Source: G965247775 sp965247775 (GTDB lineage: Bacteria > Chloroflexota > Dehalococcoidia > Bin125). From it: a DNA stretch of 64,000 nucleotides. Positions 52,077-60,978 of this stretch are shown here, piece after piece. The stretch lies in the NCBI GenBank assembly GCA_965247775.1, contig OZ252031.1, forward strand, positions 1,054,001 through 1,118,000, in the 5' to 3' direction. The notes under the pieces are model-generated. The model was not told the DNA's origin. It made no database searches and was given only the letters and a program-made list of their open reading frames with translations. Within the stretch, counting starts at the first letter, position 1; every line of letters starts with the position of its first letter. A program made the translations under genes and the position numbers.

Positions 52077-54704
52077 GTGTCCCAGCCCTCCACAACCACG
52101 GCCGCCGCGCCCGATCCGCCAAGCGACCGGCGTGCCATCGATCTCGCCATCGAGGGCATGCACTGCGCCGCCTGCGTCGGCCGTGTGGAGAAGGCCCTGG
52201 AGAAGGTCGGCGGCGTCACCGCCGCCAGCGTCAACCTCGCCCGTGAGCGCGCCCACGTCGTCTACGACCCCGCCCGCGCTGCCCTCGCCGACCTCACCGC
52301 CGCCATTGAGGGCGCTGGCTACCAGGCCCGCATCGACGAACTCTCCCTCCCCATCGAGGGGATGCACTGCGCCTCCTGCGTCACTCGCATCGAGCACGCC
52401 CTGACTGCCGTTCCCGGCGTCGACGCTGCCGTGGTGAACCTCGCCACGGAACGCGCCAGCGTGCGCTTTCCCGCCGGCGTCGTTTCCCGCGCCGACCTCG
52501 CCGCCGCCGTCGAGGCGGCGGGCTACCACGTCCTCGAGGCCGCCGCCGGCGATGAGGAGGACGCCGGGGCCGCCGAGGAGCGCCGTCGCGCCGGCCAGCG
52601 CCGCGACCTCCTCCGCAACGCCCTGATCGCGCTGAGCCTCGGCTGGGCCACCTTCCTCGCCCTGCAGATCAATCGCTGGGCGGACCTCAATTGGGACAAG
52701 GACGCCCTCTTCCTCACGCTCTTCTTTGTCGCCACGCCGGTCTTCGTCTTCAGCGGCCGCCACATCTTCGCCGCGGCCGTGACCGTCCTCCGCCACCGCT
52801 CCAGCGACATGAACGTACTCATCGCCATGGGGACCTGGGCCGCGATCGGCTACAGCGTCGCCGCCACCTTCGCTCCCGGCCCCTTCGCCGACGCCGGTCT
52901 CCAGCGCGAGACTTTCTACGAAACCGCCCTCATCCTCGTTGGCTTCGTCTCCCTCGGCCGCTACCTGGAGGCCCGGGCCAAGGGCCGCACCTCCTCCGCC
53001 ATCAAGCGGCTCCTGAAGCTGCGCCCCCAGACCGCCCGCATCCTGCGCGACGGGGAGGAGGTGGAAGTCCCGATCGCCGCGCTCCACGTCGGCGACGAGA
53101 TCGTCGTCCGGCCGGGCGAGCAGATCCCCGTTGACGCCGAACTCCTCGACGGCCGCAGCACCATCGACGAATCCATGCTCACCGGTGAGAGCATGCCCGT
53201 CGATAAGGCTCCCGGCGACGCCCTCTACGGCGCCACGATCAACGGCAGCGGCCTTCTCCGCCTGCGCGTGACTCAGGTCGGCAAGGACACCGTCCTCGCC
53301 CGCATCATCGCCCTCGTCGAGGCCGCGCAGGCCTCCAAAGCCCCCGTGCAGGCCCTCGCCGATCGCGGCGCCGCGGTCTTCGTCCCCGTCGTCATCGCCA
53401 TCGCCGCGGGCGCCTTCCTCCTCTGGCTCGCCGTTGGGCCCAGCCCTGCCCTCACCTTCGCCATCCTCAACGGCGTTGCCGTCCTCGTCGTCGCCTGTCC
53501 CTGCGCCCTCGGCCTGGCCACCCCCACGGCCGTTATGGCCGGCAGCGGCCGCGCCGCCGAGCACGGCATCCTCTTCCGCTCCGCTACCGCCCTCGAGCGC
53601 ATGGCCCACGTCGACACCGTCATCTTCGACAAGACCGGCACCCTCACCCTCGGCCGTCCCGCCCTGCGCGATCTCATCATCCTGGGCGGCCGCTCCCGCG
53701 ACGACCTCCTCGCACTGGCCGCCGCCGTTGAGCGGGGCTCCGAGCACCCGCTTGCCCAGGCCGTCGTCAACGCCGCCGCGGCTGCCGCTCTGCGCCTTCC
53801 CGAAGCGCAGGAGTTCCAGGCGCTGCCGGGGCGCGGCGCCCGTGCGACCGTTTCCGGGCACACTGTCCGTGTTGGCAACGTCCGCCTCATGCAGGAAGCC
53901 AACTTGCTCCTCGACGCCGCCACACCGATCGCCAGCGATTTCGCCGGCAGCGGCGCCACGCCCGTCTACCTCGCCCTCGACGACGAGGTCGTTGCCGTCC
54001 TCGCCATCGCCGACTCGATCAAGCCCACCGCCGCCGAGGCCGTCGCCGGCCTCCACCGGCGTGGCCTCCGTACTGTCCTGCTCAGCGGCGACGACCATCG
54101 CGCCGCCCAGGCCGTCGGCCACGCCCTCGCCGTCGACGAGGTCATCGCCGAGGTCATCCCGGCGGACAAGGCCGCCGTGGTCCAGCGTCTTCAGGAGCAA
54201 GGGCGCGTGGTGGCGATGGTCGGCGACGGCATCAACGACGCCCCCGCCCTTGCCCAGGCCGACGTGGGTATCGCCATGGGCGGCGGCGCCGACGTCGCCA
54301 TCGAATCCGCCCAAGTCACCCTCATGCACGACGATCCCCGCGGCGTCGGCCAGGCCGTCACCGTCGGGCGCGGTACGCTCCGCACCATCCACCAGAATCT
54401 CGTCTGGGCCTTCGGCTACAACGTCCTGCTGATCCCTATCGCCGCCGGCCTCTTCTACCCGATTTTCCAGGCCGTCGGCCCCGTGCCCGGCGGGCTCGAA
54501 TGGCTCTTCGGCGATCGCGGCTTCTTCGAGCCCATCGTCGCCGGCTTCGCCATGGCCCTCTCCAGCCTCAGCGTGATGGCCAACTCCCTCCGCCTCCAGC
54601 GCCTCTCCCTCGGCGACCAGGCCACGCCGCCCAGCGCCCAATCGCCTGCGCCCCTCGCGCCCCTCCGTCCGACGCCCGCCCCGCCCCCTGCCGGCCTCGC
54701 TTAG
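52077..54704 (+). CDS. copA: Copper-translocating P1B-type ATPase with two HMA domains
   Basis: 875 residues; exports Cu(I) from the cytoplasm. Two N-terminal heavy-metal domains with GMHCAAC and GMHCASC, then eight membrane helices with CPCALG (transmembrane metal site) in VACPCALGLATPTA, the phosphorylation motif DKTGTLT, MLTGESMP in the actuator domain and GDGINDAPALAQADVG in the ATP-binding domain. GTG at 52077 has AAGGAGG 7 bases upstream and is 10 bases from the MerR stop, so both genes form one unit under the CueR-like promoter. The C-terminal ~35 residues are Pro/Ala-rich and disordered. Confidence 0.95.
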   Translation: MSQPSTTTAAAPDPPSDRRAIDLAIEGMHCAACVGRVEKALEKVGGVTAASVNLARERAHVVYDPARAALADLTAAIEGAGYQARIDELSLPIEGMHCASCVTRIEHALTAVPGVDAAVVNLATERASVRFPAGVVSRADLAAAVEAAGYHVLEAAAGDEEDAGAAEERRRAGQRRDLLRNALIALSLGWATFLALQINRWADLNWDKDALFLTLFFVATPVFVFSGRHIFAAAVTVLRHRSSDMNVLIAMGTWAAIGYSVAATFAPGPFADAGLQRETFYETALILVGFVSLGRYLEARAKGRTSSAIKRLLKLRPQTARILRDGEEVEVPIAALHVGDEIVVRPGEQIPVDAELLDGRSTIDESMLTGESMPVDKAPGDALYGATINGSGLLRLRVTQVGKDTVLARIIALVEAAQASKAPVQALADRGAAVFVPVVIAIAAGAFLLWLAVGPSPALTFAILNGVAVLVVACPCALGLATPTAVMAGSGRAAEHGILFRSATALERMAHVDTVIFDKTGTLTLGRPALRDLIILGGRSRDDLLALAAAVERGSEHPLAQAVVNAAAAAALRLPEAQEFQALPGRGARATVSGHTVRVGNVRLMQEANLLLDAATPIASDFAGSGATPVYLALDDEVVAVLAIADSIKPTAAEAVAGLHRRGLRTVLLSGDDHRAAQAVGHALAVDEVIAEVIPADKAAVVQRLQEQGRVVAMVGDGINDAPALAQADVGIAMGGGADVAIESAQVTLMHDDPRGVGQAVTVGRGTLRTIHQNLVWAFGYNVLLIPIAAGLFYPIFQAVGPVPGGLEWLFGDRGFFEPIVAGFAMALSSLSVMANSLRLQRLSLGDQATPPSAQSPAPLAPLRPTPAPPPAGLA

Positions 54705-55132
54705 GCCGCGACCACCTCCGGCCCGGTTCGCCTTTGTCCCCGGTACCGTGCTCGGCCCGCCGCCATCAGCGCCGTGTCCATCTGCGGATGCTCCCCCAGC
54801 AGCACCGCCCCCTCGGTGAAGGACCCGAAAATGTTGTCGCCGTAGGGGCTCGAGTAGAGCGGCCGCGTCGTCGCCACACGCTCAAGGTCTCCGCCAGCGA
54901 GCGCTGCAGCGCGAGATCGCGCCCCAGGCCGGCCACACGAGCGCGCAGCTCCTGCGTGATCGACGCCTGTGATCAGACGGCCGCCAGCGCCACCGCCAGG
55001 AACGCCAGGGTGCAACGCCGGCGTCGGCACCCCGTCCAGGGCGGCGCAGACGGCCACGCCCAGCCAGATCAGCTGATGCCGGCGTGCCGCGATCCGGCGC
55101 CCACGGCTCGTCGGACCCGCACACCTGATCAT
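54701..55132 (-). pseudogene. Decayed membrane-protein gene
   Basis: Minus-strand fragments of one protein are spread over at least two frames: HQLIWLGVAVCAALDGVPTP, TLAFLAVALAAV, a TGA, SQASITQELRARVAGLGRD and, in another frame, TTRPLYSSPYGDNIFGS and EGAVLLGEHPQMDTALMAA, to a TAA at 54701. It has hydrophobic segments followed by a helical part, as expected for a membrane sensor. Multiple frameshifts and a stop show it is non-functional. Its stop is convergent with copA, overlapping by 4 bases. Confidence 0.5.
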
Positions 55133-55201
55133 CGGCGGGGGAGCCAGGGGCTGGAGCTACCACGCTGAGTGGTCCCCCGGCTGCGCCGATTGGCCTAACC
55201 C

Positions 55202-55813
55202 TCAGATCTGAGCCCCGGGTGCTCGCGCTCGGATCAGCCGCATCGGCGCCACCCGCGGCCCGTTCCGCAAGGCCGCTGCGGACTCCACCTTAAGCCCGGC
55301 TGCCCGCGCCGTCGCCACCGTATCCCGGTCCAGCCGGCAGCCGTCCGCCAGACGCCGCCAGACGGGCGTGATGCCGCTCTGCGCCCGTCGCAGCCAGACC
55401 CCGTCCGCGCGCACGTGTTCTAGCAGCCGTATCGATCCCCTCGGTCGCGTTACCCGTCCCAGCTCGCGCAGGCCGCGGAGTGGGTCCTCCACGCTACAGA
55501 AGACCAGCCCCGCCACCGCGTGATCGAAGCTCTCGTCGTCGAACGGGAGCCGCTGCACGTCGGCGATCTGCAACGTCACCCGCGCCGCCGCTGCTTGCGC
55601 CCGCCGCCCCGCCTTTCCGATCATGTGGCGGCTGGCGTCCGTGGCGGTGACGTGCGCGCCTGGCGGATAGTGCGCCAAGTTCAGCCCGTTGCCCACCCCC
55701 ACCTCTAGGACCTCTCCCACCAGGTCGTCCACGAGATCTCGGCGTGCGGCCTCGATCGCCGCCGAGTCGAAGCGACTGAGAGCGTCGTACACCTGGGCGA
55801 AGAGCCATGACAT
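55202..55813 (-). CDS. Class I SAM-dependent methyltransferase
   Basis: 203 residues. EVLEVGVGNGLNLAHYPPGA is the SAM-binding loop, then TATDASRHMIGKA and VQRLPFDDESFDHAVAGLVF, as in the UbiE/COQ5-like and METTL7-like families. The C-terminus LAAALRNGPRVAPMRLIRA is less conserved. Substrate cannot be told; a small lipid or quinone is plausible. It is 38 bases from the glycerol-3-phosphate dehydrogenase gene on the same strand. Confidence 0.85.
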   Translation of the reverse strand: MSWLFAQVYDALSRFDSAAIEAARRDLVDDLVGEVLEVGVGNGLNLAHYPPGAHVTATDASRHMIGKAGRRAQAAAARVTLQIADVQRLPFDDESFDHAVAGLVFCSVEDPLRGLRELGRVTRPRGSIRLLEHVRADGVWLRRAQSGITPVWRRLADGCRLDRDTVATARAAGLKVESAAALRNGPRVAPMRLIRARAPGAQI

Positions 55814-55851
55814 CGCTGCCCCCTCCCACCGGCCCCGTGCCGGCGCAGCCC

Positions 55852-57492
55852 CTAGATCCCCTCGCTCGGGATTCCGCCCCCCGCCGCCGCGGCCCCGGCC
55901 GAGCCGGCCGCCGTCGCCGGCGCTTGTCCGGGCCGCGGCCGCAGCACCGTCAGGCGGCGCTGCAGTTCCAGGTCGTAGTCGCGGACTGCCTGCGCGCGCT
56001 CGGCCTCGCTCCAGCCCATCCGGCCCTGCATGATCGCCGCCACGCGCGGGGCCGCGGCCCGCCCCAGATCGTGCGTCAGCCCCACCGGCGTCCGACGCAG
56101 CAGCACATCCCCCACCGTCAGCGCGCCCTCATGCTCGAGCGCGTACACCACCTGCGCCCCGATGTCCGCGTGCGCCGGACTGATCGGCTCCGCCAGCTCG
56201 GGATCCAACCCCGCATAGGCCGCCACATCGGGCGAGCGTTGCCCGTAGCGAGCCCGCAGGTGCGCCACCGTCTCCGGTGGCAGGAAGGAGAGGTTCGTGG
56301 GCGCGCGCGGCGGCAGCGCCTGCGGGCGGCGGCGGCGCGGCGGCCGGCCCAACGCCTCCCGCACCATCCGCACCGCGCGCTGCCCCGTGCGCTCCGCCGT
56401 CGTCAGCGATCCGCCCACCACCGACAGCAGGCCGGGTGCTCGCTCCGCTGCGTGATCGATGATGGCCCAGCCCTGCGTTGGCGCCCCGTTGCTCCCCAGG
56501 CCTCTGGGCCACACGCCCGCGTACGCGTAGAGGGCATGCGCCCGGTCCATCCCCACCCCCGGCAGCAGCTGCTCCGCCGCGTCCAGTAGTGCGTCGATCT
56601 CGTGCGACGGCGCGTGCACCGCCCCCACCTCCTCCGCTCCCACCGGCGCTTCCATCGTCCCCACGACATGATGCCCGAGCCAGGGAATCACGAAGATCGG
56701 CCGACCCTTCGCCCCCGGCGCCACGATGCCCTGGCTGGGTCCCCGCCCCTCCAGGTCCACCACCACGTGCGACCCCCGCTGCGCATGCAGACGCGGGCGC
56801 AGCGGCCGGCTGGTGGCCTGCAGCACCGCGTCCAGCCAGGGTCCGGCCGCGTTCAGCACCACGCGTGTCGTGGCCGTGTGCCGCCGTCCGCTGTGCACAT
56901 CGTGAAAGTCCACTGCGCTTGCGCCACCATCCCCCATCACGATGAAATCCACGGACGCGTAGTTGCGCAGATCCGCCCCCGCTTCGCGCGCCTCGGCAAG
57001 GTACGCAATGCAGAGGCGCTCAGGCGCCTCCACCAGGGCGTCGTGGAAGCGGTAGACCGCCCGCAGCCCCGTAGTCGTCAGGGACGGCTCCAGCCGCTGC
57101 ACCTCACGCAGCGAGAAACCCCGGCTCCAGGGCGCTACCTTGCGCGGCGTCAGTAGGTCGTTGAGGGCCAGCCTCGCCCGCACCAGGGGGGGCGATCGCC
57201 CGTCCCCCGCGAACACCGGCAGCAGGAGCGGCTGCGGCTGCACCAAGTGGGGGCGGCTACGCAGCAACCGCTCTCGCGCCAGCGTCGCCTCCGGCAGCTG
57301 CCGCAGCGGGCCCGCGCCGGGGGCGGGCCCGCCACCCTGGATCAGTCGCGTCGACGCCGCCGTCGACCCCGACGCGAAGTCGGCCTGTTCCAGCAAAAGA
57401 ATCCGGTAGCCCTGCCGGGTCAGCGCGCGGGCGGCCGCCGCGCCAATGATGCCCCCACCCACGACGACCACGTCGTAGTCGGCGTGGTCCAT
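55852..57492 (-). CDS. glpD: FAD-dependent glycerol-3-phosphate dehydrogenase
   Basis: Oxidises sn-glycerol-3-phosphate to DHAP and passes electrons to quinone. The N-terminus DYDVVVVGGGIIGAAAARAL is the FAD motif, followed by FASGSTAASTRLIQGG; the normal HGGLRYLE loop is replaced by a Pro/Gly-rich stretch. ARLALNDLLTP, GPWLDAVLQA and a C-terminal helical domain follow. 546 residues. Odd feature: the loop after RLIQGG is not conserved and contains the sequence GPAPGAGPLRQLPE, so activity should be checked. Starts near a small gene on the same strand. Confidence 0.85.
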   Translation of the reverse strand: MDHADYDVVVVGGGIIGAAAARALTRQGYRILLLEQADFASGSTAASTRLIQGGGPAPGAGPLRQLPEATLARERLLRSRPHLVQPQPLLLPVFAGDGRSPPLVRARLALNDLLTPRKVAPWSRGFSLREVQRLEPSLTTTGLRAVYRFHDALVEAPERLCIAYLAEAREAGADLRNYASVDFIVMGDGGASAVDFHDVHSGRRHTATTRVVLNAAGPWLDAVLQATSRPLRPRLHAQRGSHVVVDLEGRGPSQGIVAPGAKGRPIFVIPWLGHHVVGTMEAPVGAEEVGAVHAPSHEIDALLDAAEQLLPGVGMDRAHALYAYAGVWPRGLGSNGAPTQGWAIIDHAAERAPGLLSVVGGSLTTAERTGQRAVRMVREALGRPPRRRRPQALPPRAPTNLSFLPPETVAHLRARYGQRSPDVAAYAGLDPELAEPISPAHADIGAQVVYALEHEGALTVGDVLLRRTPVGLTHDLGRAAAPRVAAIMQGRMGWSEAERAQAVRDYDLELQRRLTVLRPRPGQAPATAAGSAGAAAAGGGIPSEGI

Positions 57493-57593
57493 CCCTCACC
57501 TCCGGACGGCGGCGCCTCGCCGGGGCCCCGTCCTCGCCGGCGCCCGACATCCGTGCCCGCGCCGGGCGCCCGTCCAGCCCCAGTGGGGAGGCC

Positions 57594-57692
57594 CTAGGCC
57601 TCCTCCTCGTCGCTGTGGCGTCGCCCCATCATGAATTTGGCCACCGCCCCAAAGGCGGCCATCAGGGCCCCCAGTCGCAGAATCTTCTTCAT
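57594..57692 (-). CDS. Small single-span membrane protein
   Basis: 32 residues, MKKILRLGALMAAFGAVAKF then MMGRRHSDEEEA: a hydrophobic segment of about 15 residues with a basic start and an acidic tail. GCGGAG precedes the ATG by 5 bases. I have no family; similar short KK-hydrophobic-RR-acidic proteins occur in Chloroflexota, from memory. It is easily missed because of length. Confidence 0.5.
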   Translation of the reverse strand: MKKILRLGALMAAFGAVAKFMMGRRHSDEEEA

Positions 57693-57852
57693 GGCTCCGC
57701 ATCTCCGCTCGCGGTCGCGATGCCGGATCGACACCCCGTTTCGGCCCGTCGGAATGGGCGACCGGGTTGAGTCTAGCACCGGCTCGCATCGCCTTGTAGG
57801 GGCGCGGGGCGCCGTCCGGCAGCCCGGCGGTGCCGCCCTCCCTCGCCCGCGC

Positions 57853-58452
57853 CTACTCCGCCAGCCCGATCACTCCCGCTGGGATATGGACTCGGTCCCC
57901 GGGGCCCGCATTCTGGCGCGCCCACCAGCCCGCCGGCATCTCCACCGCGTAGAGGTAGAGCGCCAGCGGGCTCACCAGCGTCGCATCTTGGGCCGCCAGC
58001 GCCAGGATCTCAAGGATCGTGCCCTCCCCGTCCAAGAGAGCGATCTCCAAGTCCAGCGGCGTATCGCGGTTCCAGAACGGCGAGTTCGTCTCCAGCGGGA
58101 AGGCGAACAGCATGCCGGTGTCCGTCGGCAACGTTGCGCGGTACATCAGCCCCCGCGTCCGCCGCTCGATCGTGTCCGCGACCAGCGCCCCGATCCGAAC
58201 ATCCGCGCTCGCCCCCTCGACGATCAGCTCCACATAGTCGAAGCTCAGCGGCTTCGCGTCCGCGGGCAACTCCAGACCCTCGTCGATCTCCGGCGGGATC
58301 GCCGTGGCCCGCGGCAGCGCGTCCGCGGGCGGCGCGGGACCGGGATTCGCCGCTGGGGCCGGCGCCTCCCCCCCGCAGGCCACGAGAACCAGCGCCGCCA
58401 GCGGCAGCGTTGCCAGATGCATTCCCCGGTGGGCGGACAGTCGGCCGAACAC
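57853..58452 (-). CDS. DUF192 family lipoprotein
   Basis: 199 residues. Signal with lipobox ALVLVAC near residue 26. The DUF192 core follows: RRTRGLMYRATLPTDTGMLF, FWNRDTPLDLEIALLDGEG, LYLYAVEMPAGWWA and GDRVHIPAGVI. The function of DUF192 is unknown; members are small secreted or periplasmic proteins. A start at ATG 58422 would give a shorter n-region; GTG 58452 is used here. A Pro/Ala-rich linker lies between the lipobox and the core. Confidence 0.85.
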   Translation of the reverse strand: MFGRLSAHRGMHLATLPLAALVLVACGGEAPAPAANPGPAPPADALPRATAIPPEIDEGLELPADAKPLSFDYVELIVEGASADVRIGALVADTIERRTRGLMYRATLPTDTGMLFAFPLETNSPFWNRDTPLDLEIALLDGEGTILEILALAAQDATLVSPLALYLYAVEMPAGWWARQNAGPGDRVHIPAGVIGLAE

Positions 58453-58499
58453 CCGCCTAGCCTAAAGGCCCGCCCGGCTCCTGCGGCAAGATCCGGCGC

Positions 58500-59299
58500 T
58501 TAGGCCGCCCGCCGCGCCGCGCCATCGGCGCTCTTGCGGTAGGAGTTCCCCCGCATCCGGTCGAAGCCCGCAGCGTCCGCATCCAGAATCGACTCTGTGG
58601 CGCCGATGAAGAGGATCCCACCGGGCGCCAGCGCCCCGCGGAACCGCCGCATCAAGTCGCGTTTGACATCCTCGTTGCAGTAAATGATCACGTTGCGACA
58701 CAAGATCAGGTGCTGGCCACGAGGGAAGGCGCCCGCCAGCAGGTTCAGATTCGCGAACTTCACCCGGCGCCGGAGCGCTGGCTGTACCCAATAGCCGCCC
58801 TCACGCTCCTCTCGATATTGCTCCGCGAGCGGCTTCGGCACGGCCCGCAGGTCGTTGGGCCCATAGGGCCCGCCCGCCCGCGCCACCGCCAGGATGCCCG
58901 GATCGATGTCGGTGGCCAGAATCGATCCGCGCACCTTCGCCGCCGCCATGAGCATGGCCACGCTGTAGGGCTCGCCGCCGTAGGGGCAGCCCGCGCTCCA
59001 GACCGAGAGCTTCCCGTGCCGCTTGTGCAACTCCGGCAGCACCGGGTCGGCCAGGATGTCCCATTGGGCCGCGTCGCGGAAGAACTCCGTCACGTTGATC
59101 GTCAGCATGGTCCGCAGCGCGTTCAGAGTTCCCGGTCCTTGGGCAACCGTCCCCACGAAAGCCGTCGCCGAGTCGAGCCCGAGCGCTCGATGAACGCCCC
59201 CAGCCGGCGCCGCATCTGGACCGGCTTGTAGCTGCTCAGGTCCAGGTCCAACAGCGACGCGATCCGCCGCATCAGCATCTCGTAGTCGCGCTCGGTCAT
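58500..59299 (-). pseudogene. cheR: CheR-type protein methyltransferase, frameshifted
   Basis: From ATG 59299 the first frame gives TERDYEMLMRRIASLLDLDL and SSYKPVQMRRRLGAFIERSG, the CheR N-terminal domain. Between about 59172 and 59190 the frame changes, and LDSATAFVGTVAQG, LRTMLTINVTEFFRDAAQWD, SVWSAGCPYGGEPYSVAM, LATDIDPGILAVAR and HLILCRNVIIYCNEDVKRDL follow: the methyltransferase domain with its SAM site. Otherwise the gene is full length and both parts are well preserved, so it may be recent damage or a sequencing error. No other che gene is in the window. Confidence 0.7.
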
Positions 59300-59410
59300 G
59301 GCCGCCCCTTGGGGGTTCCCTTCCCCGCTCCATCATCGGCAGCGGCGGGGTTTCCCCGAGGGACTGCCGGCCCAACTGATGGGCCACCTCGCTCGCCCTA
59401 CCATGGCCTT

Positions 59411-59486
59411 GGGCCTGTAGCTCAGGGGTCAGAGCAGGCGGCTCATAACCGCTCGGTCCCAGGTTCGAATCCTGGCGGGCCCACCA
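59411..59486 (+). tRNA. tRNA with CAT anticodon, probably tRNA-Ile2 (lysidine-modified)
   Basis: Acceptor GGGCCTG (59411-59417) with CGGGCCC (59476-59482), D-arm GCTC/GAGC, anticodon stem GGCGG/CCGCT (one G-U pair), loop CTCATAA with anticodon CAT at 59444-59446, T-arm CCAGG TTCGAAT CCTGG, discriminator A and encoded CCA. The GGCGGCTCATAACCGC anticodon arm resembles E. coli tRNA-Ile2 and lacks initiator features (G1-C72 pairs, no GGG/CCC anticodon stem). Elongator tRNA-Met is the alternative. Confidence 0.9.
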
Positions 59487-59538
59487 CTTCCGGCCCGGAA
59501 CACTGCCTTCGACTCCTCGGCCGTTGTGGCCGCTCTGC

Positions 59539-60978
59539 TTACGACGGAGTTGATGGCCGAGGGGGTGATGAGCGCTCGTTCAGGGGAAGGCGGATGGTCA
59601 CCGTGACACCCAGTCCAGGCCCGTCGCTCGCGACGGTAACCGTATCCCCGTGCGCTTCGACGATCGCACGGGTGATGGCCAACCCCAGACCCGTGCCGCC
59701 TATCCCCCGGCTCCGAGACTGGTCGGTGCGGTAGAAGCGGTCGAAGACGTGGGGGAGGTCCGCGGCGTCGATGCCGATCCCGTCATCGACGACCGAGACA
59801 GCCAGCGTCTCTTCGCTCTCAAGCCCCGCCCGGAGCACGACACTCCCGCCAGCCTCGACGCCGTGGATGGCGTTGCTGAGGACGTTTCCCAGCGCCTGGC
59901 TCATCCGCATCGGATCGAGATCGACCTCTGGGAGGTCGGCGGATGCCTCCAGCGACAAGTCAACCTGTCGAGCTCGGGATTGCGGCTGCCAGCGCTCCAC
60001 CTCCGCTGTGAGCAGCTCGGAAACCGAACTTGCCTGGAGGGTGAGCCGCAACTCCCCATGGTCTGTCTCCGCAAGCCAGTTCAAATCGGTTACCAGGCCG
60101 CGCAGCCGTCCCACTTCCTGGATGATGTGATCGGACGCCCCTTCAGGGGTCTGTAGTCCGTCGCGTAGCCCTGTCGCCTCCAGCTGGATGACGCTCAGCG
60201 GCGTGTTCAGCTCATGGGAGACATCGTTCACCAGCCGCCTGCGCAGCTCGCGTTGCGTCTCCAGGGCGGAAGTCATCCGGTTGAAGGCGGCGCTCATCTT
60301 CCCCAGTTCGTCCGAGGATTCGACCGGCAGCCGGGTCGTATCCCCCTGGGCGATCGCCTCGGTCGCCTCCGTCAGCGCCGTGACGGGTGCCGTGATCCGT
60401 CTGGACATCCAGGCGGCCAGCAGGATGGCGACCCCGGCCGTCAGCACTCCGCCGATGAGGGTAGTGTTCAGGAGCGTGTTGAGAAACCCGTGCGACTCGC
60501 TCGACAGGAACTCCTGGTTGACATCCACATAGGCGTGGCCCACGGGCTGGTTCGTGGCCAGATCGGAGACTGTCTCACGGTGCCCGCTGAGATCGGGCGC
60601 GGGGGTTCCCGGCGCCAGCTCGAAGAAGTTGTCCTTCACCACTCGTCCATCGATGCCGACGATGACGACTCGGACCGGGTCCTGGTGGAAGGCCTCGAGA
60701 TGGTCCTCCTCACCTTCCTCCGACCGCTCGCCCCGGGGAGCCTCGCCGTAGCTGTATCCGGCGTCCGATAGCACCCTGTCCGCTGTGTCCCAGCCACCAG
60801 CGGCGGTGTATTCCAGGCTCAGCTTCCGCGCTAGCTGAATCGCCTCGTCATCACCTATCTCGTCTACGAACGCACCCAGGCGCGACTGCGTCGCGTAGTA
60901 GCCCACACTCACGCTGACCAGGACAGTAAGAACGACGACCAGGACGGTCAGACCCATGATTCGCCAGCGCAGCGACAT
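59539..60978 (-). CDS. Two-component sensor histidine kinase
   Basis: 479 residues: a TM helix (about 9-30), an extracytoplasmic sensor to about 165, a second TM, a HAMP domain, and the kinase core with H box VSHELNTPLSVIQLE, N box QALGNVLSNAIH, G1 VVDDGIGID and G2 GGTGLGLAI. No PAS domain. The start overlaps the response regulator stop by one base (TGATG). The sensor domain is of the short, unclassified type. Confidence 0.92.
   Translation of the reverse strand: MSLRWRIMGLTVLVVVLTVLVSVSVGYYATQSRLGAFVDEIGDDEAIQLARKLSLEYTAAGGWDTADRVLSDAGYSYGEAPRGERSEEGEEDHLEAFHQDPVRVVIVGIDGRVVKDNFFELAPGTPAPDLSGHRETVSDLATNQPVGHAYVDVNQEFLSSESHGFLNTLLNTTLIGGVLTAGVAILLAAWMSRRITAPVTALTEATEAIAQGDTTRLPVESSDELGKMSAAFNRMTSALETQRELRRRLVNDVSHELNTPLSVIQLEATGLRDGLQTPEGASDHIIQEVGRLRGLVTDLNWLAETDHGELRLTLQASSVSELLTAEVERWQPQSRARQVDLSLEASADLPEVDLDPMRMSQALGNVLSNAIHGVEAGGSVVLRAGLESEETLAVSVVDDGIGIDAADLPHVFDRFYRTDQSRSRGIGGTGLGLAITRAIVEAHGDTVTVASDGPGLGVTVTIRLPLNERSSPPRPSTPS

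Noticed and set aside
54960..54990. TGA in the decayed membrane-protein gene considered as selenocysteine
   Set aside because: Frameshifts elsewhere in the gene, no SECIS-like hairpin and no known Sec family; it is a pseudogene.
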